Made by a program: the position numbers and the translations under genes. A DNA stretch of 64,000 nt. It comes from Panagrolaimus kolymaensis. Lineage: Eukaryota > Nematoda > Chromadorea > Rhabditida > Panagrolaimidae. The stretch's first letter is position 1. Every line of letters begins with the position of its first letter. Where the stretch lies: assembly GCA_028622995.1 (NCBI GenBank), contig JAJQJQ010000019.1:868001-932000 (forward strand), given 5' to 3'. Under the pieces are notes generated by a model, which searched no databases, was not told the origin of the DNA, and saw nothing but the letters and a program-made list of their open reading frames with translations. Shown here in pieces: positions 1 to 12,568 of the stretch.

Positions 1-1618
1 GAAAACAATTTTGATTAAAAGCATTGAATAATTAATTATTCATTTGGACAAAGTAACCAAAAAATCGTCAACTCGTCGTCGAAGATTCTGATTTTTGCGG
101 GAAAAAATATTATCACATTTAAATAATAACATATATGTGTGAAAATAAAAAAAAAAGTTTGTTGGGAATGGATGAGAGAAAAAATGGGAAGGAATGAAAA
201 GGTCGATGAGGTTAGAACTAAATGTCTGTAAGAATCGAGCAAAAATGTATGTAAAATTACTGCCAAGTGAAAATACAGTTTTTCCATTTATTTGCATGAG
301 AATTCGAACTTGGGCATTTCTAACTACGAGAAAAACGAAAATAGCAGCCGTTTTGCCATTTGATTTACTTATTATGGAGATACAGTAATCTAATTACCAA
401 TAATTATGACTTTTTTAATTTTTTTAAACTGTGCTCATTCATTCTCTCAGTTTAAAAAATAGAAAAATAAATAAACAGTTTAACTTTGAATTTTATTTGA
501 TTTGGCCATTGTTTTTTCCGCTAAAAAAAAAAATTCTCTTGAAAATTACGGTAGAAGCGAGGAGGATGAGTAATGGATATGCATAGTCGTGTGATGCAAA
601 AAAACAAAAAAATGAGGAGGATTAAAAATGGCATTTCCAAAATAAAAGAATTTTTTGCATAAAAAAACAATGAAATGCCAAAAACGATTTCATCATCATT
701 ATTTTTTTGCTTTTATTTTTTACTATTTTTATGCCATTATTATTTTTTTATGAGGTCTCTGCAAAAATATGCCATTGAATAACCACCACCATTTATTTAT
801 TTTTTTCTTTGTTCCTCACAAATTTTATTGTTTTTTGTTTTTTGATATGCTTTTAAAATTGCTTTTTACTAATAAAAAAGAAAAACATAAAAAATTTGTA
901 ATTTAATACGACTTTTTTCTCCCTAATATTGAATTTGAGAGATAGCTATTTATTTATTTCTTCCATCGCCTCCGTAGCGTCGGCATGCGAGTATGTAAGC
1001 GTTCCCTTTTTTTCTCCTTGGCAATAAGAAAAAACAGAAGGGCTAAATGACGTCAAAAAAATAAATGATATTATATTTAAAAAAGGCTCATAATAATATG
1101 GCATAAAAAACTTATGCAATTGCAACCCAAAAATAATATTATATAAACAAGATAATAATAAAAAGAAAATGCGAGGGTGGAAACAAAGAAAAAGAAAAAA
1201 ATGATATGCAAGTTGAAATATGAAAATTATGAAAATGATTATGTAAAAAAGAATAACCTTTAGATTTTCTGTCTAAGGAAGGAAAGAGTCAAACTTTCAT
1301 AGATCTTTAAAATCTACAATGTGGAGTTTTTCCAAATTATAAAAAAAAAGTAAAAAATCAGAATTTTGTGTATCAAAAATTAATTTGCTCTTTCATTTGT
1401 AAACTCCTTTTCCATATTTTTTAAGACAGACTTTGCTTTCAGGATTCCATTATTTTTTGAATAACGTTTAATTTATTAGTCGAAACTTTGCTTTTCAAAC
1501 TTTCATTCAACAAAAAATTTATTAGCTTTTTTAAAGTTGAAAAATTTTGCAACCTTTTTCAGCAAAAAAAAACGATAAACAACTTTCTTCATTAACACAA
1601 TTTGCATTTTATTTTTCT
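1..1618. other. intergenic, AT-rich, no gene seen
   Basis: Low-complexity A/T-run sequence. Short open frames here are composed of codons expected from A/T runs and show no domain. A 22-nt stretch at about 227-249 closely matches the outer end of the palindromic element in the paxillin intron (49,956 on), so a fragment of that dispersed family may lie here. Confidence 0.5.
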
Positions 1619-2374
1619 TCAATGAACTCTGACGCAAGCGAGCATGTTTTTTGTCACATCTTTTTTATCTTTTGCAGAAAAAAACAACAATTTTTTACGT
1701 AACTTTTTATTTTTTATTAGCTTTTTTATTTTAAATTCAAAAAATTTATACATACAGAAAAAATGGAAAACAAGTAAGGCACAAATCAAAAAATAACCAA
1801 TTAAAAAAGAAAGAAAAACACAGTAAACTTTGTCAAACCACAAAATTTTGGTTTCGACATAATTTTTTTTAAGAATCGGAATGTTAAGATTTTTGCCATG
1901 GTTGGCGATGACTTTTTTTGAAAGCACACCTTCAACGTTTAATTGGCTACCAGCCATCTTAGGTTTTTATAAAGCATCGTTGCTTCATACTTTTTTAGCT
2001 GAACTTGTTTGAATGGATTTTGTTTGAGGTCCAACAACAATAGGTCCAACGATTTCTTTTTGCGAAGGTGGAGAAAATTCCAAAGTATTTTCCATGGAAT
2101 TCATTGGAATTGAGCGAGGATCAATTTGGAGGTTTTCAACGTTGGGAAACAAAGTTTCAAAATATCCAGGCCGCAAAAATGTTTTTCGATCGGTTCTTGG
2201 TAAATTTCCAAAACCATTATTTAAAAATATTGGAACTCCAAATTCCGCATTATTATTTTCTTCTTCTTGTGGATCAAGAAAAAGAGCTTCTTCAAGATCT
2301 CTCTTGAAAATATCCATGCCATTATTATTGTTGGGATAATCAAAGACAGGGAAATTATGATTATCAAATATTGC
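1619..2374 (-). CDS. doubtful gene: one or two small unknown proteins
   Basis: Two adjacent minus-strand coding stretches. The upstream one (2374 down to 1985) begins behind a good TTTTTTCAG acceptor and reads as a 129-residue acidic, Asn/Pro-rich tail with no known domain; its 5' exon was not found. The second (1957 down to 1619) starts with ATG and encodes 112 residues: a polar N-terminus, a hydrophobic segment near residues 46-70 and a Lys-rich tail. An AATAAA lies about 10 nt behind its stop, which argues for a real 3' end. The two could be joined by a GTATG...AAG intron that keeps the frame, but it would be only about 33 nt, shorter than any other intron in the window (45 or more). Amino-acid composition is less A/T-run-like than the surroundings. 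No function can be given. Confidence 0.33.
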
Positions 2375-2409
2375 CTGAAAAAAACTAAAATTTAAAAAAA
2401 ATTGCAAAA

Positions 2410-5400
2410 CTTTCAGTGATTTTTTAATGCACCAAAAAATGGGTCATTTTTTTAGTTTTTTCTTCCATCTTCCAAACTTTTGTTTTTTATCCACAAATTT
2501 TTAATAACAGGAAGGAAATTACGTCCGAGAAAAAGAAAATTTTTTGTTCTTGTTTTTCATTTTTTTGTTTGCTAAAAAACAACAACCAGAAATTCATTTC
2601 ATTACTTTCCAAGTTTTATTTTGACGCAATAGAAAGCATTTATTTTTCCCAATTTTTTGTATGCTTCTAAAATTAGTAGCAAAAAAACAAATCTTTTTTG
2701 CAGCTTTAACAAAAAGCATAATTTCCTTTATTATTGTTTTTTGGGTCAGCAAGGATTTTGTTTATTTTTTTTTATAAATAATTAAATTGACATCAAAGAA
2801 AAAAATTTGTTTATTTATTTGTTCAAACCAAATTTTTTTAGTCAGAAAGTCCATTTTTAGAAGTTTATCAAGCAAAAAAAAAATGGAAGAATGATGGCGG
2901 AGAATCAAAACATTGGAAGGAACAATGAAATAAAAAAAAAAGTGAGGGTGGATGGAGGAAAAGCAAGCCACCAACCATCGCCGCCCTCACTTCCTTTGTA
3001 GCTTTTTTTGGGTGAAGTTTCCTATGTGTTTTTTACAACAAAAACAAAAAAAAAGGAAATGTTTTTCGGGAAAATTTCAAAATCATTGTAAAAAAATTTT
3101 AGAAAAAAATTGTAAAAGGCTACTGTAAAAAATGCCGTCATTCCTTCTTCTAAATCTCAAATTTAAAAATACCTTATCTTTGACCTTTACAAAGCTAATC
3201 CACATGTTCATCACTTTTTTATGTTTTCACTGAACTCCAAAACTCAAAAATAAATCCTATAAAAATAACCTCAAAAAATATAATAATCTCTTACTTTTTC
3301 TTCGTTCATTTCATTTTTCTTTATTAAAGGCATCGAAAAAGCCATAGAAAAAATTGTGAAAATAATAACAATAAACATTTTTTTATTATTGTTGATGTCA
3401 CTTTTTCAACAGAAGCAAGCTAATTTGCAGAAAGAAGAAATGAGATTATCGGATAAATTTAAAAATAGAAAACTAAAAGTAGTTTCAATTCAAAGTAAAA
3501 AATTCCAACAGCTTCGAGAATATATTTTTTTCTTCAAAAAAAAAAAGTACCGTAAGAAAGTATATTTTATTTGTAAAGCCTGAAATTAGAAAAAAATATA
3601 TTAAATAAATCCTTTTACACGCTTGAAATCATTTTTTATAAAAATAATATTCAAACAAATAAATGCAAATGCGTAAAACAATAGCTCGAAAATACGTCAA
3701 ACTGGGATAATAATGAATTTGTTGTACTTTATCTTTAATAAAAATAAAAAAAATTGCAAAATAATAATAATCAAAGATTGATAATTTTCTTGTTGAAGCG
3801 GTAAATGATGAAGTTAAAGGGAAAAAAGGTATCACAGAACGATAAAAAAATTAATTTATGCGAAATCACCGCTGAAGCGTATTATTACTTTTAGTTTTGT
3901 TAAAAATTTTATACTGTGCAGAAAAAAGTAATATGGTAAATTTTTGAGTAAAGAATCAAAGTAAAAATGAAAATTTTTTAAATCTTAATATCTCAAATTT
4001 CAAAATAATAAAGCTTGATAAAATTTTCAGAACGCCATCGCAAATGTCATTGCAGCGAAGGAAGAGAATGAATGGATAAATGTTAAATAAAGAAGCTTCA
4101 AAAAAAATTTGCTTTTTTCTTTCTCCATTTCTGAAGACATTGGAATGAAAGACGGCAGAAACACCAACGGAAAAAAAAGAATGACCGCTCAACAAAAAAA
4201 AAGCGAAAAGCAAAAAGAAAAAGTGGCGTCAAATTCTTTCAGAAGCAAAGTAAAAAAAATAAATTGAGGCTTAAAAAGAAAAGTCAGTCTTTTGAGATGA
4301 CAACAACAACAAAAAAACACAGAGAAACGTCAAAAAAAAAGCTTGACTCCGCCTTTCTTTGGTCCAACTGTAGCAATTTTTCGAAATGAGATGTTTTTTT
4401 ACTTTGAAAAACAGAAAAGTTATTTACTTCTTCCGAAAAATAATAAAAATAAATTTGTTTCTTTTCTTTGTAGAAAAAATAATGATAAAATTAGAGTCCA
4501 TTTTCCAACGTTTTATAGTTTTAGTTTTTAGTTTTGAGCAAGCTAGCTACAAACCTATCAAATAACCCTCCTCAAAAAATGGTAATTTGGAACACTCATG
4601 GAATTTTAAGGGATTATTTTGCATTTCCATGCTGCCTGCCAAAGAAAAAAACAAATGTGCGTCAGAATAAAGTCAAAAAAAAGAAGAGGGCCACAAAAGA
4701 AAGAAAAGAAAAAAAAATGCAAAGGCGTGGGAAAAGCAAAAAAAGCATTTTACTCAAAAATGGGTTTCAAAAATGAAATAAAAATAACTCAAAAAAAAAT
4801 AAAATATATTCTAAATTTAGTAACATGACATTTATTTTTAGGTCAAAATAAGCGCCCAAAAATAGATTTAAATACATAAAAAAAGAATTTAAATATCAAG
4901 ACATTTTTAGGTTTAAAAAATTGCCAAAAATAGATAAATTAAAAAAGTTATTTTGGTCCATCTTTGAAAGCTTCTTCTTCGACGAGAGAATAGAAATTAG
5001 GTTAATCTTTTTTTAAGGAGCAGCAACAACAAAAAAAAAGTGGATTCATACAAACAAAAATTCATTCAAGAAAAAAAATTAGTGATAAAAGCTGACGATA
5101 ATGGAAAACATGAAAAACATTTACGAAAATATCTCTTTTTTTGTTTATCTAAAAATAGAATCAATTTTGAGACTATTTTTAGAAACAAAAAAATAAATGT
5201 AAATTTAAAGCTGTGACATGTATGTACCGGAAAAAAACAAAGCATGCAATAAATTTAGAACGGGAAAAACAACGATGAAGGGTTTAGAGCAGGGTTTCCC
5301 GGAATTGCAAAAAATTTCGCTTTTGCGAAAAGCGGAATTTTAAAATTCACTTCCGCAAAAGCAATAAAAAATTTTAAAAACTTTTTGAAATTTTTTTTTA

Positions 5401-5690
5401 TATTCTTCTCTCAAAATTTTCCAAACAAACTGTGTTTTTTAATTATTCAAATTCTTAGGACATTTTTAATAGAATTTCTTATTTTTTTTTATAGCATTGA
5501 CAAAATTTATTGATCGACGACTTTTTATTTGATTGAGATGAAACTGCCATAGATGGTTCGGTACTTTCGAACCATTTTGGATTATAACTTATTGTTGAAT
5601 AATTTAAAATTTTTTAGCTGTTTGCCGTCCTTTGATTTTTTACATTTTTCCTTTTGACCTTAGAGTTCCTAATTATCAGCATATCATATT
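2410..5690. other. intergenic, no supported gene
   Basis: A/T-run sequence with scattered short frames, none with a recognisable domain or convincing splice context. A hydrophobic frame near 3,356-3,583 (+) lacks an ATG and was not accepted. A small imperfect inverted segment with GCGAAAAGC/GCTTTTGC-type pairing lies at about 5,300-5,370. Confidence 0.5.
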
Positions 5691-5699
5691 CGACTGCTA

Positions 5700-7930
5700 T
5701 TGCAAAGCCTTCGCCATGAAGTTTAATTAACAAAAAAATAAATATCTTTCGAAAAAAAGAAAGAAAAAAGAAATTTAAAATATTCAAAAAAAATTTCTTT
5801 CACGCAAGAAATAAACCCAAAGCTAACCTTTTTTTGTTTGTTGAGAATGATGCTTTCTATGAATTTTTTTTTTCTCTCGTCCGTGTTTTCTCTCTTCATC
5901 ATTGATTGATTGTTTTCAAAATTTCAGCGCACTTTTAATGTTTTTTGTTTTGCAATTTTTTGGCTAAAATAAAAAGATACATACTTTGCTTTGGTAAAAA
6001 GTAAATTAAAAAAGTTTGATTTAATTAAAATTTCTTGTTTTTTGTAAATAATAATATTTTTTATGATGATCTCCAAAAAATGATAAGCGAATTAGATAAA
6101 TTATGAATAGCGGAAGCGCTACTCGTTAAAGATCTTTTAAAAATATTAATCTTGTTCTTCTTGCTGCTGAATCATGTATTTAAATTCGCCGGCGTTTGCT
6201 AAGTTGCAACAAAAACCACGGATTGCCGCCTTTCTTGAGTTTTGTGGATGATTCAACTGCCATTATTTATTTCTTTGAGAATTGTGAATTCTTAATAACT
6301 TTTTTAACTTTCCATGAAAGTTATTTGCAAATTTATTTAATTAAAAAATAAAAAAATAAAAAATGATAAATAAAATATTCAAAAAAAAGAACTATTATTT
6401 GGGAAAAAAGAAAACCCAAAGCTAACATTTTTGTTTAGTGAATGATGCGTTCAATGAATATTCATTTTCTCTCGTCCGCTTTTTTTTCTTCTTCGTTATT
6501 GATTGTTTTGAAAATTTTAGCGCACTATTAATGTTTTTTTTTCTTTACAATTTTTTTTGATTATAAAACAAAAAAAGATACATACTTTTTTGCTTTTGGT
6601 ACAAAGAAAATTACAAAAGTTTGATTTAATTAAAATTTCTTGTATTATTATTTTTTCTTGACAAAACATTTTCATAGAATATTTTTTTCATTTTTTTTCC
6701 TTCATGCATGTCACGAATATAAAGCATCAAAGGATCATTTTTGTTTTGCTCATAGAAAACTGAATCTTCCAAATAAAAAAATTAAAATTATGCTAGTTTT
6801 TTTAAAATTATTAATACAAATTATTTAGTGTCCTTTCTTTCGCTCTTCATTGATAAGGATGATTCTATTTTAACTTTCTATGAAAGTTATTTGCAAATTT
6901 ATTTAATTAAGTAATAAAAAAATAAAAAAATATAAATAAAATATTCAAAAAAAAGAACTATTTTTCACGAAGGAAAAAGTAAACCCCAAAGCTAACATTT
7001 TTTTCTTTGGTGAATGATGCTTTCAATGAAATTTTTTTCTCTCTCGTCCGTTTTTTTTTTCTCTTCATTATTGATTGGTTTGAAATTTTATCTCACTTTA
7101 ATGTTGTTGTTTTTTTTGTTTTTTTGGTTACTAATAAAACATAGAAAAAAATTTTTCTGCGCTAACAAAAAAAATTGATTATTCATTTTTTGGTTCATAA
7201 TTTCTTTGGTTTTGTTTTTAAGTTTTAAAATTTAGAAAAACAAAAGTGAACGTTTATGGGTTCATCAAGAAACGTAACTAAATTAGTTATCCTTCCACAA
7301 TCAATGACTATGTATATGGCAACTGAAAAAAAAACACAAGAAAAACCACATAGCTTATCCACTGATGTCAAATAAAAAAAATTCGCTTGACTTAGCTTCT
7401 GTGACCGACGAGGAAATGAATCCTAAAACATTTTGATTTTTAAAAATTAGAAAAATAATATGAATGTTTATTGGGGCATTTAAAGTTATAAAAATAATTA
7501 TTTCTTCTGCTTTTACTGGTCGTTGGTAAGTAGCAATAAAAACCACGGATTGCTGCCTTTCTTCTGCTTTAATAGCTGACGAAGTTTGATAATACCCTTC
7601 CTTTTTCTGCTTTTCTTTTAAGACGAATATTTTCATTTTCTGTTGCTATTTTAAAACCTTAACCATGAAGTTAAATTAGCAAATTTATTTAATTAAAAAA
7701 CAAAAATTTTTCAAAAAAAAGAAAAATAAAATTAAAATATTCAAAAAAAGAACTATCTTTTCCGATAGAAGAAATTCCAAAGCTATCCTTTTTTAAAAAT
7801 AACGATGCTTTCAATGTATATTCTTCTTTTTTCTCGTCCGTGTTTTCTCTCTTCATCATTGATTGATTGTTTTGAAAATTTCAGCGCACTTTTAATGTTG
7901 TTTTTTTCTTGCAATTTTTTTTTTGAATTA
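5700..7930 (+). repeat. four-copy degenerate tandem repeat, 570-800 bp period
   Basis: A block of about 160 bp recurs four times in the same orientation, at about 5,780-5,942, 6,377-6,532, 6,944-7,103 and 7,738-7,894. Each copy starts with ATTCAAAAAAA, passes through CCAAAGCTAAC/T, then TTTCTCTCGTCCG, then ATTGATTG and ends near GCGCACT(T/A)TTAATG. Flanking segments are shared by subsets: the stretch with CATGAAAGTTATTTGCAAAT before copies 2 and 3, TTTGATTTAATTAAAATTTC after copies 1 and 2, and AAACCACGGATTG near 6,217 and 7,540. Copies look old, with many substitutions and indels. No copy keeps a shared open frame, so this is more likely a decayed tandem duplication or non-coding unit than a gene family. 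Confidence 0.7.
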
Positions 7931-8777
7931 CGCATAAAATTAAACCTTTTTTCAATGGATTTGTTATCTAAAAAAATAAGACCTTTTAAAAAAATGATTG
8001 GAAGCTTATCAAAATTCCAAATATGGTAGTAAAAATAATAAAGTTGTCATTTTTTAGATGTTTTCGCCTAAATGTTTTTAAAAAAAGATTAATGGTTTGT
8101 GAGGTTTTAAAAAAAAAGGGAAATGGGTGATGCAAAAAAATGTGAGTTCATTGTTTGCAGAGAATAAAAAAAAGTCGCAAAAATTACTTCATTTATCCCC
8201 AAATTTAGTAAGACTGCTGTAGTTTTACACTTTTTTGAAGTTTCTTCTGATTATTAGCTTTTTCTAACGGTTCAACCTTTTACACAACAAAGTTAGACTC
8301 AATAATATTTTTTTTTTTTTAAAGAAATGGGCGCACTAAATACCATTTTTTTCTTATAAAATTTCCTAAAAAATAAGCCAATTCATTGGGGGCAATATTT
8401 TATTTTTATAGGCTCTAATTAAAATCCAATAGCTTTTTTTGGCGCCTTTGATAATAAATTTAAAGTGCCTGTCCTTGATCAAACAACTTGAACTACAAAA
8501 AATTGTGTTTTAAATAACCAAAAAAATTTATTTTATTGTAAACGCTGCTTATTAACCCTCTTTGGCACTTAAGTTTGAGGTTAGCACTTAATAAGCAGTT
8601 AAAAAAATAAATCTAAAGACGATAAAAAAAAATACTGTACCAAAACAGAAATAATTTTCAAGTTAAAATTTTTTTTATGAAATGGCTAATGTCAAAAAAA
8701 AAGTTAAGTTGTCAAAGAACAGTTTGTAAAAGTACAGCTTATTTTTATTCTAAAAGATGGAAGTTCGGAAGTAAAAA
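7931..8777. other. upstream region of the receptor gene
   Basis: A/T-rich, without recognisable coding content. It must hold the promoter of the receptor gene that starts at 8,778, but no clear TATA box or spliced-leader acceptor can be singled out. Confidence 0.4.
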
Positions 8778-10049
8778 ATGAGTGATACAACAAATAATTT
8801 TATCTGTCAAGTGTATGGTAAAAACTTTACAAACATTGATGAATTTAGATGTTTTTTGGAAGCTTCTGCTGCATCTTTATATAATTATGATTTGGGCTAT
8901 ATTTGCATGGGTCTTTTAATACTAATAATTTTTATATCCATTTTTGGTGGAATTACTGCAAATTATCGATGGTTTATTGTTAATCAAGCATTTTGGGATT
9001 TACTTGTATGCCATACATATTCTTGTGCAAATTATACTACCGCTTATGTAAAACCGGGAATGTCATGTTTTTATTATGTTCAAAATTATTCGTTCTTAAA
9101 AGGCAATGATTGGTATGATCTACAATTATTTTTTACTGTCACTATTCTCGCTAATCCTTTTTCCGCTTTGCTTCTTATAACATCCTCTCGATTTATAGCT
9201 TTATATTTTATGGAATTTTATGATCGATTAACAGAAAAGCTACGAATTCTATGGACTATATTAATTTTCAATTTTATTATTCTTTCTTTCGATATTAATA
9301 ATTTATTTTATATGCTCAAAACTCGTATAGTTGATTCTTATATTGATCCATGTTTGATTGAATTAAATATAGATGTGTATGATTATTATGATACAACGTG
9401 CACGGATCGAAAAGAATGGGAAAATGTTTTCTTGTATCGACTTTATAATACTTTAGAGAGCACTTTTACTGTCACTATGTATTTAAAACCTCCAGTTTGT
9501 TTAATTTTATCTTCGATTGCAACATCATTAATTATGTATAAAATTTTAAAGCAAGCTAAATTTCAAATTAAACATAATCGAACGGATTTCTTTAAATCCC
9601 TTCGAATTTATTTGGTTCTTTTATTACAAACTTTAATGAATTTATTTGTATTTTTCATCGAAGGTTTAAATAAAATTAAACAAATTTTACCACAATTTTT
9701 TGGCATATATATTTATAATTCGGTTACGTATAACCCAAACCAAAATTACACTGGGTATTTAGATTTTCGCCTTCCCCTTTGGCTCGATGGTAAATCAGGC
9801 CTCGCGGATTTACGCCCCCGACAAATGTTTACTCAAATTCGAGTTTTATTTGAATGTTTGTTAATTTTATTTATTATGACGGGATATCGTGAAGCTATCA
9901 TATCTTTTGTTAAATTTGTTTTTTTCATGATATGTAATCCTTCCAAATCGTATCAAAAATTCAAATCACGCCTTTCTCGTTCTGAAACAACAACCGTGAC
10001 AATTTTATCGGGGAACTGGAAAACTAACAGTTTAATCTCGCATCCTTAA
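8778..10049 (+). CDS. divergent seven-transmembrane receptor, intronless
   Basis: One uninterrupted 423-residue frame from an ATG preceded by AAAAA. Hydrophobic segments lie near residues 40-62, 66-88, 115-143, 155-180, 232-256, 274-296 and 353-386, the spacing of a G-protein-coupled receptor with a long third extracellular loop (about 297-350). The segment SSRFIALYF at the inner end of the third helix occupies the place of the DRY motif, and cysteines at 97 and at 192/208 could form the usual loop disulfide. The tail is short, Ser/Thr-rich and basic. It most resembles nematode rhodopsin-like or chemoreceptor-type GPCRs; ligand and subfamily cannot be told. The lack of any intron in 1.27 kb is unusual beside the neighbours and could mean a retrocopy. 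AATAAA lies about 85 nt behind the stop. A multi-pass membrane protein of another kind is not excluded. Confidence 0.75.
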   Translation: MSDTTNNFICQVYGKNFTNIDEFRCFLEASAASLYNYDLGYICMGLLILIIFISIFGGITANYRWFIVNQAFWDLLVCHTYSCANYTTAYVKPGMSCFYYVQNYSFLKGNDWYDLQLFFTVTILANPFSALLLITSSRFIALYFMEFYDRLTEKLRILWTILIFNFIILSFDINNLFYMLKTRIVDSYIDPCLIELNIDVYDYYDTTCTDRKEWENVFLYRLYNTLESTFTVTMYLKPPVCLILSSIATSLIMYKILKQAKFQIKHNRTDFFKSLRIYLVLLLQTLMNLFVFFIEGLNKIKQILPQFFGIYIYNSVTYNPNQNYTGYLDFRLPLWLDGKSGLADLRPRQMFTQIRVLFECLLILFIMTGYREAIISFVKFVFFMICNPSKSYQKFKSRLSRSETTTVTILSGNWKTNSLISHP

Positions 10050-11167
10050 ATTTTTTACTTTTTTTTCTTTTTTTTCAATGTTTCTTTTTTGTGTGTATTT
10101 ATTTTTGTTTGTTTCTTGATTTTCAAAAGAATTTAATAAATACATGAAAATTAAAACGGTTTTTTAGAATGAAAAATAAAAAACTTTGAAGAACAGCAAA
10201 ACAATTTTAAGTTAGCAGTCTTTTGCGCTGAATGCAAAAAAAAAGCAGTAGTCTCAAAATTAATCTGAAAAAAAAACGAATTTTTGTTGCAATTTTTTGT
10301 TGCTTTTTAAAAAAAATGTTTCATAAAAATAAATAAAGTATTAAAAAACATTTCACGCAAACTTTATACATATTTCTTTCTTTTTTTCCATGGCAACCGA
10401 AAAAAGTTTTATTTATTTTAAAATAAAATTTTTTACACTACATAAAAAAAAAAATTTTTTTAAAAGCTTTTAAGACATCTTTAAATTCAGCATATTTGTT
10501 TGTAATAAAAAAAAAATATTATTTCAAGTTAGTTTTGGTGTATTTTTCTTTTTCTCTTCAAAAATTTACTACGACGCATAAAGTTTTTTTTACTTATCAT
10601 TCAAAGATTTTGATTAAAAATGGATAAGTGAAAAGCTTTTGCGCCTTAGTATCTTTTTGAAATCAATTTGTTATTTTTATTTCCTTAGACAATTTTTTAT
10701 GTTTATTCAAAAAATTTATTTTAATAAAAATATTTATTTATTTTGAATTCAATTTCTTCAAATTTAAATTTTTTTGGTTTGGTCTCGATTTTTTGTTTCG
10801 AAGGGAAGTTTAAAAATTTTGTTTATTGTAGGTAAGTTTCGGTATTAAAAATTTTTTGATTCTACCAAAAAAAAAGCAACAAATTTCTTTGATCAAAAAA
10901 AAAAATAACTTTCATAATTTCTTTCTTTCTTCTTCTCGTGGTTCATCGAGCAGGCAATAAACAAACAAAGATAATGAAAGAAGAAGTGTCCGCCAGTCAA
11001 ATATCAATAATTACAACATTGATTTCTTTTTTTGGAGGCGGTGACGTGACTTTTCTTTTTGCGTTGATTTTTGTTTTTTCAACAAACAAAAAATAATTAT
11101 TCCTTTTTTATTTATCAAAATTTTTAATTGAGCCAAAAAATATTCTATTATTATTCACTTTAAAAAA
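10050..11167. other. intergenic between receptor and BTB genes
   Basis: Contains the receptor 3' end (AATAAATACATG near 10,135) and then A/T-run sequence. A more mixed segment around 10,930-11,060 precedes the BTB gene and may be its promoter. Confidence 0.4.
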
Positions 11168-12568
11168 ATGTTAGAAAAAACTTTACCTAAAGCGTTAAGA
11201 ATTTTATATAATTCATTTAAAAATCAAAATATTGATAAAGGTCATTTTGATATTGAATTTCATATTGGTGAAAATGTAAGTTTAATAATGACTTAGCTTT
11301 TTTCTGTTTTTCCATAATTTTTTGATTCCAAACTTAATTGATTCCTTTGGTTCTTAAAATTGTGTTTTAAATATTTTTTATCAAAGTTTTTAGGGGAATT
11401 TTTTTTACTCCAATCATTTTTTTTTTGCAGATTCTTTATGCTCATAAAACCATTTTATGGCCAGTTTCCCGAGTCTTTGAACAAATGTTTCATGGAGCAT
11501 GGGATTCCAAAAGATTCATAACCATCACAAATTATTCTTACGAAGATTTTAAAGAATTTTTAACATATTTTTATGTTGAAAAATGTAAAATAACAAATGA
11601 AAATATAGTTTCCATTGTGGATTTATCTGAATATTATCACGTTGAAAGCCTAAAAGAAAAATGCGATATTTTTCTTTCGAAAATGGAAATAAAAAATATT
11701 TTTGATGAAACTATTTTATGGTATGAATTTTCTCAACTTTATTCCCTTAAATTGGCTTCAAGATATTTTTTGGATTTATTACGTTCAAATATTTGTGATT
11801 TAATTGAAAATCAATCATTTTTAAATGCTAAAAAAGAAACTATTAAAGCTATAGTTTCTTCAAGATGGTTAAATATTTCAGAAGAATTGCTTTTTGATGC
11901 GGTAAGAAAATAGATATTTACTTCGCGGCGATGCAGCACAAATGTTTTGAAATTTAAAAAAAAAAGAAGAAACAGTTTTGTTAAAAAACTGGTCGCTTCA
12001 CGGCATTTGAAATTTATAAAACTTTTTTTTTGAATCTTAAAATAGATTTTTGACTTTTTAGATTCTCAAATGGGCGAATAACCAAATTCGTAAACAACCC
12101 TTGAATGAAGCATCAAATTTCCAAAATGAAAAGCAGCTAAGACACCAGCTATCAGGAATTTTGCCATTAATAAGATTTCCAATAATGGATATAAATTATC
12201 TCGAAAATAATCAAGGTATGTAAGATTTTTGTTTTTAGCCATTTGAGAAAGACCAAAACTAAAGTAAAGAGGAAAAAAAATTATTTTTACCGAAGAATGT
12301 AAAAGAAAAAAGAAGGCTTCGTTGCTTTTTAGTTGCTTTAGAATCCAAAAAAACAAAGAATGGAATTAATTTAAAAAAATTTCAGCGATCAACATTTTGT
12401 TTGAAAAAGAAGAACTCAAAAATATTTTCTTTGATGCTAAAAATTTTTCAAATAAAACTATCACAAATTCAAGTAAATATTCTAAAAGTCTTCGATGTAA
12501 GTCGTCTTTCTCCAAAAAAATAAAATGGATGATGTAAATAATAATTTATTTTTATAGGTTGGAGATAA
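11168..12568 (+). CDS. BTB-BACK domain protein
   Basis: Five exons (11168-11275, 11431-11901, 12062-12215, 12386-12496, 12558-12568) give 284 residues; all splice sites are GT-AG and the sum is in frame. The N-terminal third has the BTB/POZ pattern: a polar stretch ending in FDIEFHIG, then AHKTILWPVSRVFEQMF, which matches the usual 'AHK.IL...S..F..MF' core, followed by FKEFLTYFY and the helices around LSEYYHVESLKEKCDIFL. Residues from about 130 on form alpha-helical repeats like a BACK domain, with the RWLNISEELLFDAVLKWANN pattern spanning the second intron. Such proteins usually act as substrate adaptors for Cullin-3 ubiquitin ligases. No Kelch, MATH or other substrate-binding domain is seen, and the last exon adds only three residues. 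Which substrate it serves is unknown. Nematodes have large, fast-evolving BTB families. Confidence 0.85.

Noticed and set aside
3356..3583. Secreted-looking 75-residue frame on the plus strand
   Set aside because: It begins with GTG rather than ATG, there is no splice context to supply a start, and the end is a Lys/Phe run.
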